Shown here piece by piece: positions 11,526 to 23,510 of a stretch of 64,000 nt of DNA (its first letter is position 1; each line of letters begins with the position of its first letter). The DNA is from Littorina saxatilis (taxonomy: Eukaryota; Mollusca; Gastropoda; Littorinimorpha; Littorinidae). The translations under genes and the position numbers were made by a program. The notes beneath the pieces are model-generated. The model ran no database searches, had not been told where the DNA came from, and worked only from the letters and a program-made list of their open reading frames with translations. Where the stretch lies: contig NC_090255.1 of NCBI RefSeq assembly GCF_037325665.1, positions 4,970,242 to 5,034,241 on the forward strand, in the 5' to 3' direction.

Positions 11526-12173
11526 CTAGGGGTGACATGTGGCGTCACGAGGACCTCATTCACTCACTCACACACATAATTCATAAGCGACACTCACTAA
11601 GTTGAGCGTAAAATACATAGAGACTGCAACACTGTTTGCTGTTGTTGTTTTTTTCTTTTTTTCTACAAATATTGAAATGCGAGCCAAAGAATGAAGGTTT
11701 TTCTCGGTGACTTTGTCATTACGAGCAGTAGAAAATTACTTCTGAGGACAAAGCAAGACTATAGTTTGACCCGACCTCATTTACATAATATACACACTTG
11801 TGAAGAGATGGTTTATTTATCATGACAGGGGTTATCTCTCTCACCTATTATTTGAAAATGATGACGCAACACTCACCGAATTCTGTTGACATTTAGCGCT
11901 GAATGTCAGGTGCGTACGTTGTTCAGTTCTTCTTCACTTTCTAATGTCCGTCGATAAACCATAGCTCTTTGTGAATCTGTTTCTGAAGTTATCATAATTA
12001 TGTTATGAATGAAAAATAACGAATAATTCAATTTAAATGATCATGTTAAGAGATGAATTTCCTCCACAGCTCTCCTTACCTGGTTAAAACAAAATGCATT
12101 TTTATGTTTTTTGTAGCGTTTTCCTGCATTCATGACTCGCTTGACCCCTACCCTGTATAACACAGTTTATAAA
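11526..12173. other. No gene recognised
   Basis: AT-rich sequence with no recognised repeat or coding frame. The phrase CTCACCGAATTCTGTT (about 11872) also occurs at about 6553, suggesting a dispersed or duplicated segment. Confidence 0.45.
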
Positions 12174-13017
12174 AAGTCGCGTAAGGCGAAATTACTACAT
12201 TTAGTCAAGCTGTGGAACTCACAGAATAAAACTGAACGTAGTCCGCCGCTAGTGCAAAAGGCAGTGAAAGTGACGAGCCTGTTTGGCGTGGTAGCGGTTG
12301 CGCTGTGCTTCATAGCACGCTTTACTGTACCTCTCTTCGTTTTAAGTTTCTGAACGTGTTTTTAATCCAAACATATCATATCTATATGTTTTTGGAATCA
12401 GGAACCGACAAGGAATAAGATGAAAGTATTTTTAAATCGATTCCGGAAATTTATTTTTGATCATAATTTTATTTTTAATTTTCAGAGCTTGTTTTTAATC
12501 CAAATATAACATATCATGATAAACATGATAAAGAATAAGATGAACGTACATTTGGATCGTTTAATAAATTTATTTTTTATTTTTACAATTTTCAGATTTT
12601 TAATGACCAAAGTCATCAATTAATTTTTAAGCCACCAAGCTGAAATGCAATACCGAAGTCCGGCCTTTGTCAAAGATTGCTTGGCCAAAATTTCAATCAA
12701 TTTGATTGAAAAATGAGGGTGTGACAGTGCCGCCTCAACTTTTACAAAAAGCCGGATATGACGTCATCAAAGACATTTATCGAAAAAAAGAAAAAAACGT
12801 CCGGGGATATCATTCCCAGGAACTCTCATGGAAAATGTCATAAAGATTGGTCCAGTAGTTTAGTCTGAATCGCTCTACACACACACACACGCACAGACAC
12901 ACACACACACACACGCACAGACAGACACACACACACACACACATACACCACACCCTCGTCTCGATTCCCCCCTCTACGTCAAAACATTTAGTCAAAACTT
13001 GACTAAATGTAAAAAGG
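12174..13017 (+). mobile_element. MITE-like element, GTCGCGTAAGGCGAAAT end
   Basis: Starts AAGTCGCGTAAGGCG, continues through ACATTTAGTCAAGCTGTGG, and ends with ACTTGACTAAATGT, so ACATTTAGTCAAG is inverted at the two ends. The interior repeats a TTTTTAATCCAAA motif and carries a (CA)n tract near 12875-12945. A reversed, shorter copy is at 47379-47713. No transposase. Confidence 0.65.
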
Positions 13018-13679
13018 TAAACAAGAAACAAAAGGATGAGATAATAATGCACTAATCGTACAGCCAGTAAAATATCCTCCACAAATCTGTCTTCCTTTTG
13101 GATGTACCTTATCTGGTTAATATTTTACGACCATGAAAATGACGAAAAATCACTTGCAACAGTGGGCGCGAATGAGTTGCGTTTCTTTCGCCGGGTACTG
13201 TACTTTGCAGTCAGCCAAGCCACTCGAACCTTTTGGCATACATGGACATGCTCAACCCAAACCGTCAAAACATGCCCGAGACTTCTCAACAAAAAGCTTG
13301 AAATAAAGTATACATCAGAGTCTAAGAATGTTTTAAAGGAGTGTTGATTAAGAGGACCTACCTCACGGTCTGATATGCTTTTGTTCAGCCAAAACACAGG
13401 GAGAGTTCATGGCTCGTCTCTCACTTCGGATTTGACACGATACATGAGATGTCTTTCGAGTAACTTTCAAAGCTGTGATCAGTGTATGCGTGTGTGCACG
13501 TCGCTGTAGAGACAGTGTAAGGATATTACAGCTACACTTTACGCCGCACCAGGAAGTTTCTCATTACTGACCCTGAATTGACGTGACCCTAAAGTTTGAT
13601 CTTTTTCTCGAACAGTGGAAAAAAGGGCAAGAAGATATTGGCGTATACCGCAACCCGGTCAACACTACTTTCTTCCTTC
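13018..13679. other. No gene recognised
   Basis: Short open frames only. The segment around 13497-13575 (CACGTCGCTGTAGAGACAGTG, CAGGAAGTTTCTCATTACTGACC) also occurs at 8025-8100, a dispersed duplication. Confidence 0.5.
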
Positions 13680-14283
13680 ATACACACACACAACACACAC
13701 ACACACACACACCACACACACACAACACACACACACACACACTGCACACCGTACACTGCACACACACACACACGAGCGCGCGCGCGTGACACACACACTG
13801 CACGCACACACACACACCACACACTGCACGCACACACACACACACCGTCACACACACACTGCACACACACACACACACTGCACGCACACACACACACACT
13901 GCACGCGCACACACACACACCGGGCACACACACACACACACTGCACATACACACACACACTGCACGCACACACACACACACACTGCACGCACGCACACAC
14001 ACACGCACACACACTGCACGCACACACACACACCACACACACACTGCACGCACGCACACACACACACACACACACATACGAGCGCGCGCGCGTGACACAC
14101 ACACTGCATCTACACATTCAGTACCACACACACGCACGCACACACACACACACACACACACACGTGACACGCACACTGCACGCGCGCACACACGCGCACA
14201 CACGCGCACACACTGCACACACACATACGCACACACAGACACACACGCACACACACACACACTGCACACACACACACACTGAT
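13680..14283. repeat. (CA)n block with TGCACGC interruptions
   Basis: About 600 bp of CA dinucleotides regularly broken by CTGCACGC or CTGCACAC, with two GAGCGCGCGCGCGTGAC segments about 310 bp apart. Long open frames on both strands are artefacts. Confidence 0.95.
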
Positions 14284-14731
14284 TAACACAGCCGGTTAAT
14301 GGTTAATCACGCCTCAGCGTTCTTGTTTCTTCTTCATTTATTGGTGTGTGTGTGTGTGTGTGTGTGTTTGTCCCACTGTATTTCTCTGACATTGTTGTAT
14401 CATTTTTTTTCTCCTGAAAATGTGATGACATTTTATCTTGCAAAGGGGTGTATGCCTAGCAAACGCCCCCCTACTTTTAGCCGAAATCTGTGCGGAGGGG
14501 GGGTGGGCGTTTTCTGGGGATTTTACGGTAGTGTTATCATGCTGAATATGGCTGTTATCAAAACTAGGAGATCGTGATACCAATGCAGGCCAGCGGCTAC
14601 CCCTCTCTCCCTAGGAGAGCGGCTTTAGTTCAAAGGATCAAAGACTAGTCAGCACATGGACACAGACGGCTAGGCGCGCTTAGGATCTACCGGTGACTGG
14701 ACATAATTATGTATCTCAAAATTTAACAGAT
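14284..14731. other. No gene recognised
   Basis: A (GT)n tract at about 14344-14368; the rest is unremarkable flank of the DIRS element. Confidence 0.5.
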
Positions 14732-15115
14732 AATCGAAAATTTTATTGTAAATTTTCATTTAATAAATATACCTACCCGAATCACATGTAGCAGTTGACT
14801 CAGTCTAAAGTGCTAGGTCTGAAAAGGCTACCCGTCTAAGGGGAGCAACCCCAACTAAAAAAGTGTAAACGTAGCTATGGTAATGACGACGCACCCAGGG
14901 AGTTACCTCCCCTCCTGCGTACTACGTCACTACTGCTACTGACCACGTGACCCCTATCATTCGACTCGAAGAATAAAATCTCCAAATCATAAGCGGGGTA
15001 GGTGGGAGGGACTACGATATGTGATTCGGGTAGGTATATTTATTAAATGAAAATTTACAATAAAATTTTCGATTAAATTACATATTCCTACTCCGAATCA
15101 CATGTAGCAGATTGA
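14732..15115. repeat. DIRS-1 left inverted repeat and internal complementary region
   Basis: The left terminal repeat (14732 to about 14975) matches the right end (about 20650-20860) in inverse. The block at about 15020-15110 is the reverse complement of the left tip joined directly to that of the right tip, i.e. a template of the circle junction. Confidence 0.85.
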
Positions 15116-15156
15116 AACAACAAGGCGGTGGGCAAGAAAAAAGTTCAAACTCACTC

Positions 15157-16330
15157 TCAAATCCTTGTCAAGAGCTGACCCCCTGCCACCATGGCAGGCA
15201 AAGCTCTAGATCCATCCTGGCGAAGAGCCGAGATGTCACGCAGGTAAAAATTCAAGAAGACATCCTCGGAACGCCAGTATGCGGTGTGTAGCACCTCCTC
15301 CAGTCTTCTTGATCGTAACACGGCCAAGGAGGAAGCCCAAGCTCGCGTCTCGTGAGCCCGAGCTGATTCCAGAGGAAGGACAGGCTGTGTCCCCCCTTCA
15401 TTGCGGCGGCTCCACTCGTAAGCATGCTTAATGAGCGCCGACACCCACCGGGCCAGAGTCGTCTTAGTGATATCCTTATGTCTCTCCGTATTGAGAGAAA
15501 TAAACAAAAGCTTTTGAGCTGCGGATCTAAGAGACTGAGCACGAGCAAGGTAGATGTGAAGGGCTCTAACAGGGCAATTTACTAAGTCTGGGTCATTCGG
15601 AGCCAGAATAGTGGACAACGGCCTGACATGAACCAAAGGCGAAGCTCGCTCGGGAGCCTGGTTTTTCGCAAGAAACTCAGGCCGAAACCGCAAGGTAACG
15701 GACCCATCTGATTCAAAGGAAATGTCGTCCGAATTACCGGAAAGAGCGTGGATCTCACTGCCCCTTCTTGCCGATGCTAGCAGCAAAAGGAAAAGGGACT
15801 TGCGTGTAAGGTTCGCAAAACTGGCATCTCTGAGAGGTTCGAAATCCGCTGAACGCAGAAACTCCATGACCAATAAGAGATCCCACTTAGGAACGGGCGT
15901 ACGGGACTTGACGTCAGAAAGGGAAGCGCCCTTGATGACTCCCGCGATCACGCCACTAACATCTATAGAGCGACCTATCTGGCGTAGGGTCGCCGAGATG
16001 GCCGATCTTCTTACTTTCAACGAGGCAGCGGAAGCTCCCTGAGAGGACATGAAAGCAAGATGGTTCGCCACGTGCATCGTGCGGGGCGCCGTAGCATCCA
16101 GCCGATGCTCGTGACACCAGGTAACCCAGGCCCTCCAATGTGACTCATAAACGGACGAGGTAGATGCTCTGTGCGAGCGTCCTACCAGGTCCATGGTCAG
16201 ATCTGATGCCCCTTTGCGCCTCAGAGAAGACCGCACAACCTCCACGCGTGAAGATTCAGCATCTGAGGCTCTGCGTGGAGGCTGCCGGTGTGAGGCTGAA
16301 CCAGTTCTCCTCGCGTGAGAGCGAGAGGAA
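15157..16330 (-). CDS. DIRS-1 tyrosine recombinase region
   Basis: C-terminal part of a longer frame. An N-terminal SAM-like core-binding domain (VYESHWRAWVTWC) is followed by the catalytic domain with SARRGSEIHAL (first Arg), HETRAW (His-x-x-Arg) and the Tyr of LNFYLRD. This enzyme would integrate a circular DNA intermediate. Confidence 0.85.
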
Positions 16331-18113
16331 TGGGAGGGCCCTGGGCGAGTCTCAGCAGGTCCGGGAACCACGGCTGAGACGGCCAAAGAGGAGCGATCAG
16401 CAGGAGGGACGGGCCCTCCTGCTCCGCCTTCCTGAGAACTCGCGTGAGCAACTGGAATGGCGGGAACGCGTAAGCCTCCAGGCCGGACCAGGAAATGTCC
16501 ATCGCGTTCGTCTCCCACGCCTCGGGATCCGGGAATGGTGAGACGAACACTGGTAGTCTCTTCGAGAACCTGGTGGCAAAAAGGTCCACCTGAGGTTTCT
16601 GCACAAGAGACCAGAGACGATCCAGCGCTCCGTGAGTGATGGTCCACTCTGTTTGAAGCACTCTGTCGGAGCGGCTGAGCGCGTCCGCCAGAGTGTTCAA
16701 GCTTCCGGGCAGGTACCTGGCCGAAAGCCTGATTTGATGCTCTGAACACCAAATCAGGATCTCGCAGGCCCTGGCCGAAAGCGACGGAGACCGCGACCCT
16801 CCCTGCTTGTTGATGTAAGCTGCCACTGTCGTGTTGTCTGTAAACAGACGAACATGCTTGGCCTGAAGGGAGGGCCGGAACTTGTCCAGAGCTAGAGCCA
16901 CGGCTTCTAGCTCCAGCAAGTTGATGTGCTGCATCCTCTGATCTGCCGACCACAGACCTGACGCAGTCAGCTGGTCTGTGTGAGCCCCCCACCCCACCAA
17001 GGACGCGTCCGTGAACAGGTCCAAGTCTGGGGCAGGAAGGGCTATCGGCACGCCCCTGCACACCCACTCCGTGTCCAGCCACGGAAGGGTAGCGGATTGG
17101 AACCATCCCCGGAGAGGGATGAGGGCATTCCAATCCACCGTGGGAGAGTCCACGAACGGCTTCAGCGCCAGCTGAAAGGGACGTTTGTGGACCCTCCCCA
17201 AGGGGACCAGGAGAGCCATGGACTCCATCTGCCCTAAGATGGAGGCCAAAGTCCGCAGGGAGGCCCTCGGGAGAGGCAAAGTGGAGCGTATGCACGCCTG
17301 GAGCTTGTCCACCCTCTTCTGAGAGGGCTGAACAGTCCAAGCCACCGTGTCGAAAGACATTCCCAAGTAGGTGAACGTCTGACACGGCGTCAGCTCCGAC
17401 TTTGATCGGTTGATCGAGAAGCCAAACAAGTTGGCCTCCCGAAGAACCGATTGGGTATCCTGCTCGCACCCCGCCTGACTCTGACTCAGGATGAGCCAAT
17501 CGTCCAGGTAGGCACGTAGCCGGACACCCCGCGACCTCACCAGCGCGCAGACCTGTCTCACGACCATGGTGAAGACCCAAGGGGCGAGAGACAGGCCGAA
17601 AGGAAGGGCGCGAAACTGGTAAACCTGACTTGCCCACCGGAAACGAAGCCATTTCCGGTCGGCTGGATGCATAAGAATATGGAAGTATGCATCCGTCAGG
17701 TCGATGGAAGTCGCCCAATCTCCCGGGCGGAGAGAGTCCCTGACCGACGCTGGCGTCTCCATCTTGAACCTTATCTCCCTCAAAAAGGTATTGAGGAACG
17801 ACAGGTCCAAGACAGGACGCCATGCCCCTGAGGCTTTGGGGACGGCGAAAAGCCGTCCGTAAAACCCAGGGGAACTGTGGTCGAGGACTTTCTCCACTGC
17901 GCCCTTCTGCACCAGGGAGTCTATTTCCGACCGAAGGACGGAAATGGCTTCCTGCGAGGAGGGAGGCCTGAACGCCGGCGGACGCCTGACCAGAGGTGCC
18001 TTGCCATCTTTCCAGAGAAGACGGAAGCCCGACCTCACGACCCCCACGATCCATTGACTCTGTACGGACACGAGCCAATGGGAAAGTGCCCTGGAAGGGC
18101 CCCCCGCCATCAC
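16221..18113 (-). CDS. DIRS-1 reverse transcriptase and RNase H frame
   Basis: 630 aa. The RT palm has [11 protein letters not shown] and the YLDD box ([11 protein letters not shown]). RNase H follows with DLFTDAS, LLELEAVAL and LFTDNTTVAAYI. The C-terminal block (VDLFATRF, AYAFPPFQLL, PLWPSQPWF) is typical of DIRS pol and is often labelled methyltransferase-like. It overlaps the recombinase frame, a normal arrangement for DIRS elements. Confidence 0.85.
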   Translation of the reverse strand: MMAGGPSRALSHWLVSVQSQWIVGVVRSGFRLLWKDGKAPLVRRPPAFRPPSSQEAISVLRSEIDSLVQKGAVEKVLDHSSPGFYGRLFAVPKASGAWRPVLDLSFLNTFLREIRFKMETPASVRDSLRPGDWATSIDLTDAYFHILMHPADRKWLRFRWASQVYQFRALPFGLSLAPWVFTMVVRQVCALVRSRGVRLRAYLDDWLILSQSQAGCEQDTQSVLREANLFGFSINRSKSELTPCQTFTYLGMSFDTVAWTVQPSQKRVDKLQACIRSTLPLPRASLRTLASILGQMESMALLVPLGRVHKRPFQLALKPFVDSPTVDWNALIPLRGWFQSATLPWLDTEWVCRGVPIALPAPDLDLFTDASLVGWGAHTDQLTASGLWSADQRMQHINLLELEAVALALDKFRPSLQAKHVRLFTDNTTVAAYINKQGGSRSPSLSARACEILIWCSEHQIRLSARYLPGSLNTLADALSRSDRVLQTEWTITHGALDRLWSLVQKPQVDLFATRFSKRLPVFVSPFPDPEAWETNAMDISWSGLEAYAFPPFQLLTRVLRKAEQEGPSLLLIAPLWPSQPWFPDLLRLAQGPPIPLALTRGELVQPHTGSLHAEPQMLNLHAWRLCGLL

Positions 18114-18152
18114 CAGAGTGGAGGGCGGGGTGGGGGGGAGATCGGGAGCACT

Positions 18153-20426
18153 TCATTGGGGGTGAGGCTTGCTTCCAGAGCCGCCTCTCCCCCTGCCGGA
18201 AGACGGTCGTCTTCTCGAGCCCCGAGAAGAGGAACGTCCACGACCCTTGTCTGCCGGTTTGGGAGGGCCAGCAACCTTAGCCTGCTTAGGCTGAGAAGGC
18301 TGAGACTGCTTGGACTGCTTAAGGCTGTGCAGGGAAAAGTCAGAGAACTGCTGGTCCCTGTTAGCCTGAATTTCCTGTCTTCGGGCATCAAAAACGAGAT
18401 GCCCAAAGAGGGAACCCTCCAAGACCGGTGAGGCACGCAAAGTGTCCTTGGTCGCCTGATCCGAAAACTGAGAGTGTGACAGGAAGAGATCCCGACGACA
18501 CATAACAGAGTGCGCATAGTGCACCGCGGAAAGTCTCATCTGTTCTTCATTGACCCTCGCAAGAGCGGCCAACAAAGTGGAGACGTCATCCGCATCCTGA
18601 TCCTCGCTGAGAGAGAACGGATTCAGTGAATCAGTGAGGGCACGAGAGAGAGCCCGAATGAGAGTCTCAGCAATGGAGGCAAGCTCCAGCTGCTGACGCC
18701 CTGCCTCTTCAGAAGCAATGAGAGTGTTCTCAGAAAAGAGCACGCCGTCATCCTTCTTGATAGGCTTGGCCAACAAGGCCAGCATCTCCGGAGGAACTGT
18801 CAAAGATGAACGCGGGAGAGCGAACGCATCCAACAAGTTCCTAGGAGACTTCTGCAAAACCAATCGCTTGTGAGACGACAGAGCGAATGCAGAAGCCTGA
18901 GAAGGCGAAGCCAACCACTGCTGAGCCAGCTCCGGAACTGAGCCGTGAGGCACGAGCAGCGGAACCGGAAGTGAAGGAATTCCGCTTCCGGAAGGAGATG
19001 GCTTGGCCAACACCTGAGAAAGCTGAAAAGCTATGGATGGAGACTCCAAAAACCGGAAGTATGAGTCATCCTCCTTCCCAGTGCGAAAGTCGGCCATCGC
19101 GGACGGTGCCGTCGAAGCGGCAGCCGAAGAGACCGAAGCCCCCTCCGCGAAATATCTCGAAGTGACCTCAGCAGCGGCCTCAAGGGCCACTTTGAGTCTC
19201 TCCGGATAGCCAACACGTGCAGCCTCGCTGGCGACGGACTGAATATCCGAAACATCCGGCGAAGGACCGAAGTCCACGTTGCTGGTAGAAGGGCGGTGAA
19301 CACCGTAACCGGAAACCGGAAACCCGTCCACTCCAATACCATCCGAACTCATGCCCTGACTAGGGAAAGAGTAAGAGGACGGCATGCCCGCAGCCGCCGG
19401 AACCGGAACCGCAGTCGAAGCAACAACCGAAGACGGAAGCGCTGACTGCCCCGGCCAGGGCTGAGACACCTGCCCAAAGGGCTGGTGATGCCCCCCCGCG
19501 ACTGCCACCTGAGAGGAAGCGGAAGCGGAAGAAGCAGCAGATCCGGTCTGAGCCGGAAAAGTATCAGACGCGACCGCGAAAAGCGGAAGCGCAGACACTG
19601 TGGACGGCGGCCGGAAGGCCGAATGCCCAGAGGGCCACGTCCGGTCAACCCCGGAAACGACCCCAGCGGGTGCGTACATCGGGGGACCTATGCTTCCGGC
19701 GAGTGCCGGAAGCGCAGCAGACGGAACCGGCTGGTCGACTCCGGAAACGACCCCAGCGGGTGCGTACGTCGGAGGACCTACGCTTCCGGCGAGTGCCGGA
19801 AGCGTCGAAGCCTGAACCAAATGCCGCCATTGCTCATCGACACGATGGTCTTCCGTGAAGCCAAAGTGAGAACGAACAGGGGTTTGCGGGTCGTGAACCC
19901 GCCGAAAAGGGCTGCTTCCCAGCAGGGAGCGTCCAGCGGCCTCACGAGGGCCTACGGACCAGCCCAACTTACTTGCGTCGCCAACCACAGCGGTAGAAGG
20001 CACAGAAGCAACCGCCTCGGTCAAGGACAGCGTCACAGCCGGAAGCGGAAAAGAAGCCATCGACGGGACAACGGAAGTCGGCGGCTGAGAACGCACCAAC
20101 TCCTCTCTCACCAGCGTGCGAAGCTCGGGAACCAGCGAAGAAAGCAACGATGAAACCAGCGACGTCGAATCTGCAAGCGGCAGAGAAGACGAGCGAGAAA
20201 CACAGGTACGCGTAGGTTGATTAGACTGCCCCACAACCGGCTGGTCATTCGGGGCAGAAATAGGGACCGTCATAACATTATTGTTAGCCGCGTCAGAAAC
20301 CACAACCAAAATAGGCTTAGGGACAGAAGTGGAAGACTTGGGTTTAATTTTCCCTTTCACATCAGCCTTGCCGCGCTCGCGCTTTTTGTCTCCGTCAGAC
20401 ATGCTGACAACAAAATGGAGACACAA
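18153..20426 (-). CDS. DIRS-1 gag-like frame
   Basis: 757 aa: a basic Lys-rich start, a long Ser/Pro/Ala-rich middle, a conserved block ([19 protein letters not shown]) shared with the other two copies, and an Arg/Gly/Ser-rich basic tail ([13 protein letters not shown]). No CCHC knuckle is seen. The middle is full of CCGGAA/TTCCGG words at the DNA level. Confidence 0.8.
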   Translation of the reverse strand: MCLHFVVSMSDGDKKRERGKADVKGKIKPKSSTSVPKPILVVVSDAANNNVMTVPISAPNDQPVVGQSNQPTRTCVSRSSSLPLADSTSLVSSLLSSLVPELRTLVREELVRSQPPTSVVPSMASFPLPAVTLSLTEAVASVPSTAVVGDASKLGWSVGPREAAGRSLLGSSPFRRVHDPQTPVRSHFGFTEDHRVDEQWRHLVQASTLPALAGSVGPPTYAPAGVVSGVDQPVPSAALPALAGSIGPPMYAPAGVVSGVDRTWPSGHSAFRPPSTVSALPLFAVASDTFPAQTGSAASSASASSQVAVAGGHHQPFGQVSQPWPGQSALPSSVVASTAVPVPAAAGMPSSYSFPSQGMSSDGIGVDGFPVSGYGVHRPSTSNVDFGPSPDVSDIQSVASEAARVGYPERLKVALEAAAEVTSRYFAEGASVSSAAASTAPSAMADFRTGKEDDSYFRFLESPSIAFQLSQVLAKPSPSGSGIPSLPVPLLVPHGSVPELAQQWLASPSQASAFALSSHKRLVLQKSPRNLLDAFALPRSSLTVPPEMLALLAKPIKKDDGVLFSENTLIASEEAGRQQLELASIAETLIRALSRALTDSLNPFSLSEDQDADDVSTLLAALARVNEEQMRLSAVHYAHSVMCRRDLFLSHSQFSDQATKDTLRASPVLEGSLFGHLVFDARRQEIQANRDQQFSDFSLHSLKQSKQSQPSQPKQAKVAGPPKPADKGRGRSSSRGSRRRPSSGRGRGGSGSKPHPQ

Positions 20427-20649
20427 AATTCCAAAATGGCTACCACAAAATACGTGACCAACACGTGGCCGAAAATTTCGAGTAGCAACAGAAAATTACG
20501 TTCGATACAAGTAAAGGAACGAGCTCACCAACTACCAGTGCAGCGGGTGAAGAGACGGGTGTGGGTGCCGGTGGGTGTCTAAGCAAACACCAAACAGCGA
20601 ACTTCCACTAGAGCCAAAAAAAATTCACGACCTGCTCCCTAGAAAGCTG

Positions 20650-20863
20650 AAGTGTCGAATGATAGGGGTCACGTGGTCAGTAGCAGTAGTGACGTAGTAC
20701 GCAGGAGGGGAGGTAACTCCCTGGGTGCGTCGTCATTACCATAGCTACGTTTACACTTTTTTAGTTGGGGTTGCTCCCCTTAGACGGGTAGCCTTTTCAG
20801 ACCTAGCACTTTAGACTGAGTCAACTGCTACATGTGATTCGGAGTAGGAATATGTAATTTAAT
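20650..20863. repeat. DIRS-1 right inverted terminal repeat
   Basis: Inverted copy of the left end, running from GTCACGTGGTCAGTAGCAG to ATGTAATTT and followed by AAT, the shared insertion trinucleotide. Confidence 0.85.
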
Positions 20864-22012
20864 GGCATTACACAAAACATAAAGCGATCGGCAACATGAA
20901 CTACAAACACTAGACTGGACAATGACAAAAACTTTACTCTATAATTGGTGACTGGTCGCCCTGTCACAATTTCAATGCGACTCGCTGTAAGCTTATCTGC
21001 AATAGCACGTTATTGTGTACCTCTGAATCTAAACGCAACAAACGGCTGCGATCCACACGAACTAGAGCGGTAGCAGTTGCTTGTTCAGAGGAACGGGCGC
21101 CAAGCACAACCGTCGTCTGCTACGAAAAAGACGGTTTGTGTGACACGTTTCCTGGCTTTTCTTTTTTCAAACTTTCAAAACTTCGAATTGTACTGATCTT
21201 GTCTCGATGAAAAAAGAATTCTTTTATGATTTAAGAATGTTTGTGTAACAAGCTGTCAATTTATTATCTAGATTTCAAAAGTTAGTTCTAGCGCCAAAAC
21301 GAGGCGCCTGATTTGCCGATCAGACGGTCCACGAAAATAAATTCTTTGAAAATTGCTCGCACTTTACGTTGGGCACCTAGGATGTTCTCAAGCGGTGAGT
21401 GTTTAAACGAAAGGGTGTTTGTACTGTGTGTATAAGCCTGACAGTATCTGTGATGGTTTACGGGAGGCTTACTGTGCCTTAAAGTTCATCGCGCACTGAT
21501 TGCGGGCGTCTGCTCATTTTGTCCTGTCACATACAGATTGCTACGTTGTTTCCATTTCCGTGTACTGATCTTTTGAAGTCTGGTCAAAGACAGCTAGTCG
21601 TCAACCGGTCATCAAGTGGTAATCTTGAACTTAAGCGTGTTAAATTTATAGCTCATAATCCAGTGACATTCTTGACTTATTTTTGATACAAGTCCATGTA
21701 AGCAAGCCAAAGAACATTTGCCGTGAAATTAGTTGACGGATTGAGCTCCAAACTTAAGCATAATTAATTAATTTGGTTGTTCAATCGACCAAAATGCACC
21801 AAAAATGGCGTACGTTGTCAATCATGCGACATCATTTACACGAAAGAGTTGTCTCCCTTGTCCGCTCATACGGATAATTCCAAATGCATCGGAGTTCATT
21901 CCGTAACTTCAAAGGGATAGTAAAATGACTTGTTATGATTACAAGTGCAGGTTCTACAAATTTGAAGACTTAAATGTCTCTGAATTATGAGCTATGAATT
22001 TTGTTATATGAA
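20864..22012. other. No gene recognised
   Basis: About 1.1 kb with only short unremarkable open frames and no recognised repeat. Confidence 0.5.
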
Positions 22013-22452
22013 GTCTTATATCGCGCGCGTATCTCCAGACTCGGACTCAAGGCGCAGGGATCTAATTATGCCGTGTGAGATGGAATTTTTTACACAATAC
22101 ATCACGCATTCACATCGACCAGCAGATCGCAGCCATTTCGGCGCATATCCTACTTTTCACGGCCTATTATTCCAAGTCACACGGGTATTTTGGTGGACAT
22201 TTTTTATCTATGCCTATACAATTTTGCCAGGAAAGACCCTTTTGTCAATCGTGGGATCTTTAACGTGCACACCCCAATGTAGTGTACAACGAAGGGACCT
22301 CGGTTTTTCGTCTCATCCGAAAGACTAGCACTTGAACCCACCACCTAGATTAGGAAAGGGGGGAGAAAATTGCTAACGCCCTGACCCAGGGTCGAACTCG
22401 CAACCTCTCGCTTCCGAGCGCAAGTGCGTTACCACTCGGCCACCCAGTCCTT
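22013..22452 (-). mobile_element. SINE with tRNA-Leu/Ser-like head
   Basis: In minus orientation it begins GGACTGGGTGGCCGAGTGG (box A), then GCGAGTTCGACCC (box B). The body contains ACGTTAAAGATCCCACGAT, AATTGTATAGGCATAG and TTCCATCTCACACGGCAT, and it ends near the TATATCGCGC motif. Related copies: 33446-33933 and 36858-37318. Confidence 0.85.
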
Positions 22453-23049
22453 GTAATTTAACACGCTAAAGTTCAACTGAGATTATCCATCAAGTTCATC
22501 GCTCTGTGTTTGTGAGGGAGGGGGGGGTGGCCACGGTGTGTGTGTGTGTGTGTGGGGGGGGTGGTGGTGGTGTTGCAAGTGTGTCTGTGCCTGCGTGTGT
22601 CTATGTACGTGTGTGTCCACACTTTCGACCTTAGCTGAAACGGTCTCGAATAGCAGCTAGCATCTGCTAAAGGGACATTAAACCCCAAAAACTAACTAAC
22701 TAACCTTAGTTGATAGCGATGATATTAACATTTCCGTCTGAATACGTACAGCGTTTCCTGAGGGCAAAGACAGTCATCTATAAGATATAAGATAACGGAT
22801 TCTGTTCACGCTAGTGTTTCCTATCGTGAGGAGATCGCCATCACAATTTCTTTATAAACTTCTCTCTATCATAGTGTTTGTTGGAGGACTTTCAGTTTCA
22901 CCATGATTGTGCTCATTACATTTTCAGTTCCGTTTGTAAAACAAAGCCTCAGGGCTCTGAAGAGGTGACATTAGACTGTATTTATGACTGATGTTGCACT
23001 GAGCTGTTGTCTTCCATTGCGGAAAATTAAAAGACATTCTTGCGTCTAA
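22453..23049. other. Repeat remnants, no gene
   Basis: G-rich and GT tracts at 22505-22610. A segment ending AAAGGGACATTAAACCCC with (AACT)n at about 22665-22705 looks like the 3' tail of another SINE. Confidence 0.45.
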
Positions 23050-23051
23050 TT

Positions 23052-23105
<54 letters not shown>
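23050..23105. repeat. (GTCT)n microsatellite, left part
   Basis: Tetranucleotide tract interrupted by the MITE at 23106-23510. Confidence 0.95.
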
Positions 23106-23510
23106 CAGGGCCGGACCAAATGAGTTGTAAGGGGGGGGGGGGGGGGTTCCTCCTTTTTTGGGGGGGGCAAATCAGCGAAGTGGCGAAGCCACAAGCGCGC
23201 GCCTACAAAGCAGGCGCGCGAACTAGGGGGGTCCGGGGGCATGCACCCCCGGAAAATGTTTGAAAAACGGTTAAAATCTGTGCAATCTGGTGCATTCTGG
23301 GCCTTGTTTTGAGGGTAAAGAGCAGCATTGTGGGGGGGGGGGGGGGTACCTTTTTCTCATCGGATTTCACATTGAATAAAATTTGTTAGAGACACACACA
23401 AAATTTATTAAAAATTTTTAAAAAAAAAACCCACTCAAAACAAGGTACGTGCTTTTTCCAGGGGTGGGGTTCCGGAACCCCTGGAACCCCCCCCCCTGGG
23501 TCCGGCCCTG
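23106..23510. mobile_element. hAT-like MITE in (GTCT)n
   Basis: The ends are CAGGGCCGGACC and GGTCCGGCCCTG. CAGGG ends with no internal transposase suggest a non-autonomous hAT. Both flanks are GTCT repeats, so the target duplication cannot be read. Confidence 0.72.

Larger units (their letters stand above)
14732..20860 (-). mobile_element. DIRS-1: DIRS-like tyrosine-recombinase retroelement
   Basis: About 6.1 kb, coding on the minus strand. Parts in order: inverted terminal repeat, gag-like frame, overlapping frames for RT/RNase H and for a tyrosine recombinase, internal complementary region, second inverted terminal repeat. It looks whole, with no obvious break in its long frames, so it is probably the youngest of the three copies. 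It lies between AAT trinucleotides without a target-site duplication, as expected for recombinase-mediated integration. Confidence 0.9.

Noticed and set aside
13589-14286. Cys/Val and His/Thr-rich open frames
   Set aside because: Translations of (CA)n; the same applies to Ser/Leu and Arg/Glu frames over (CT)n and (GA)n tracts elsewhere.
16164-20582. Plus-strand open frames across DIRS-1
   Set aside because: Antisense shadows of GC-rich coding sequence; all recognisable domains are on the minus strand.
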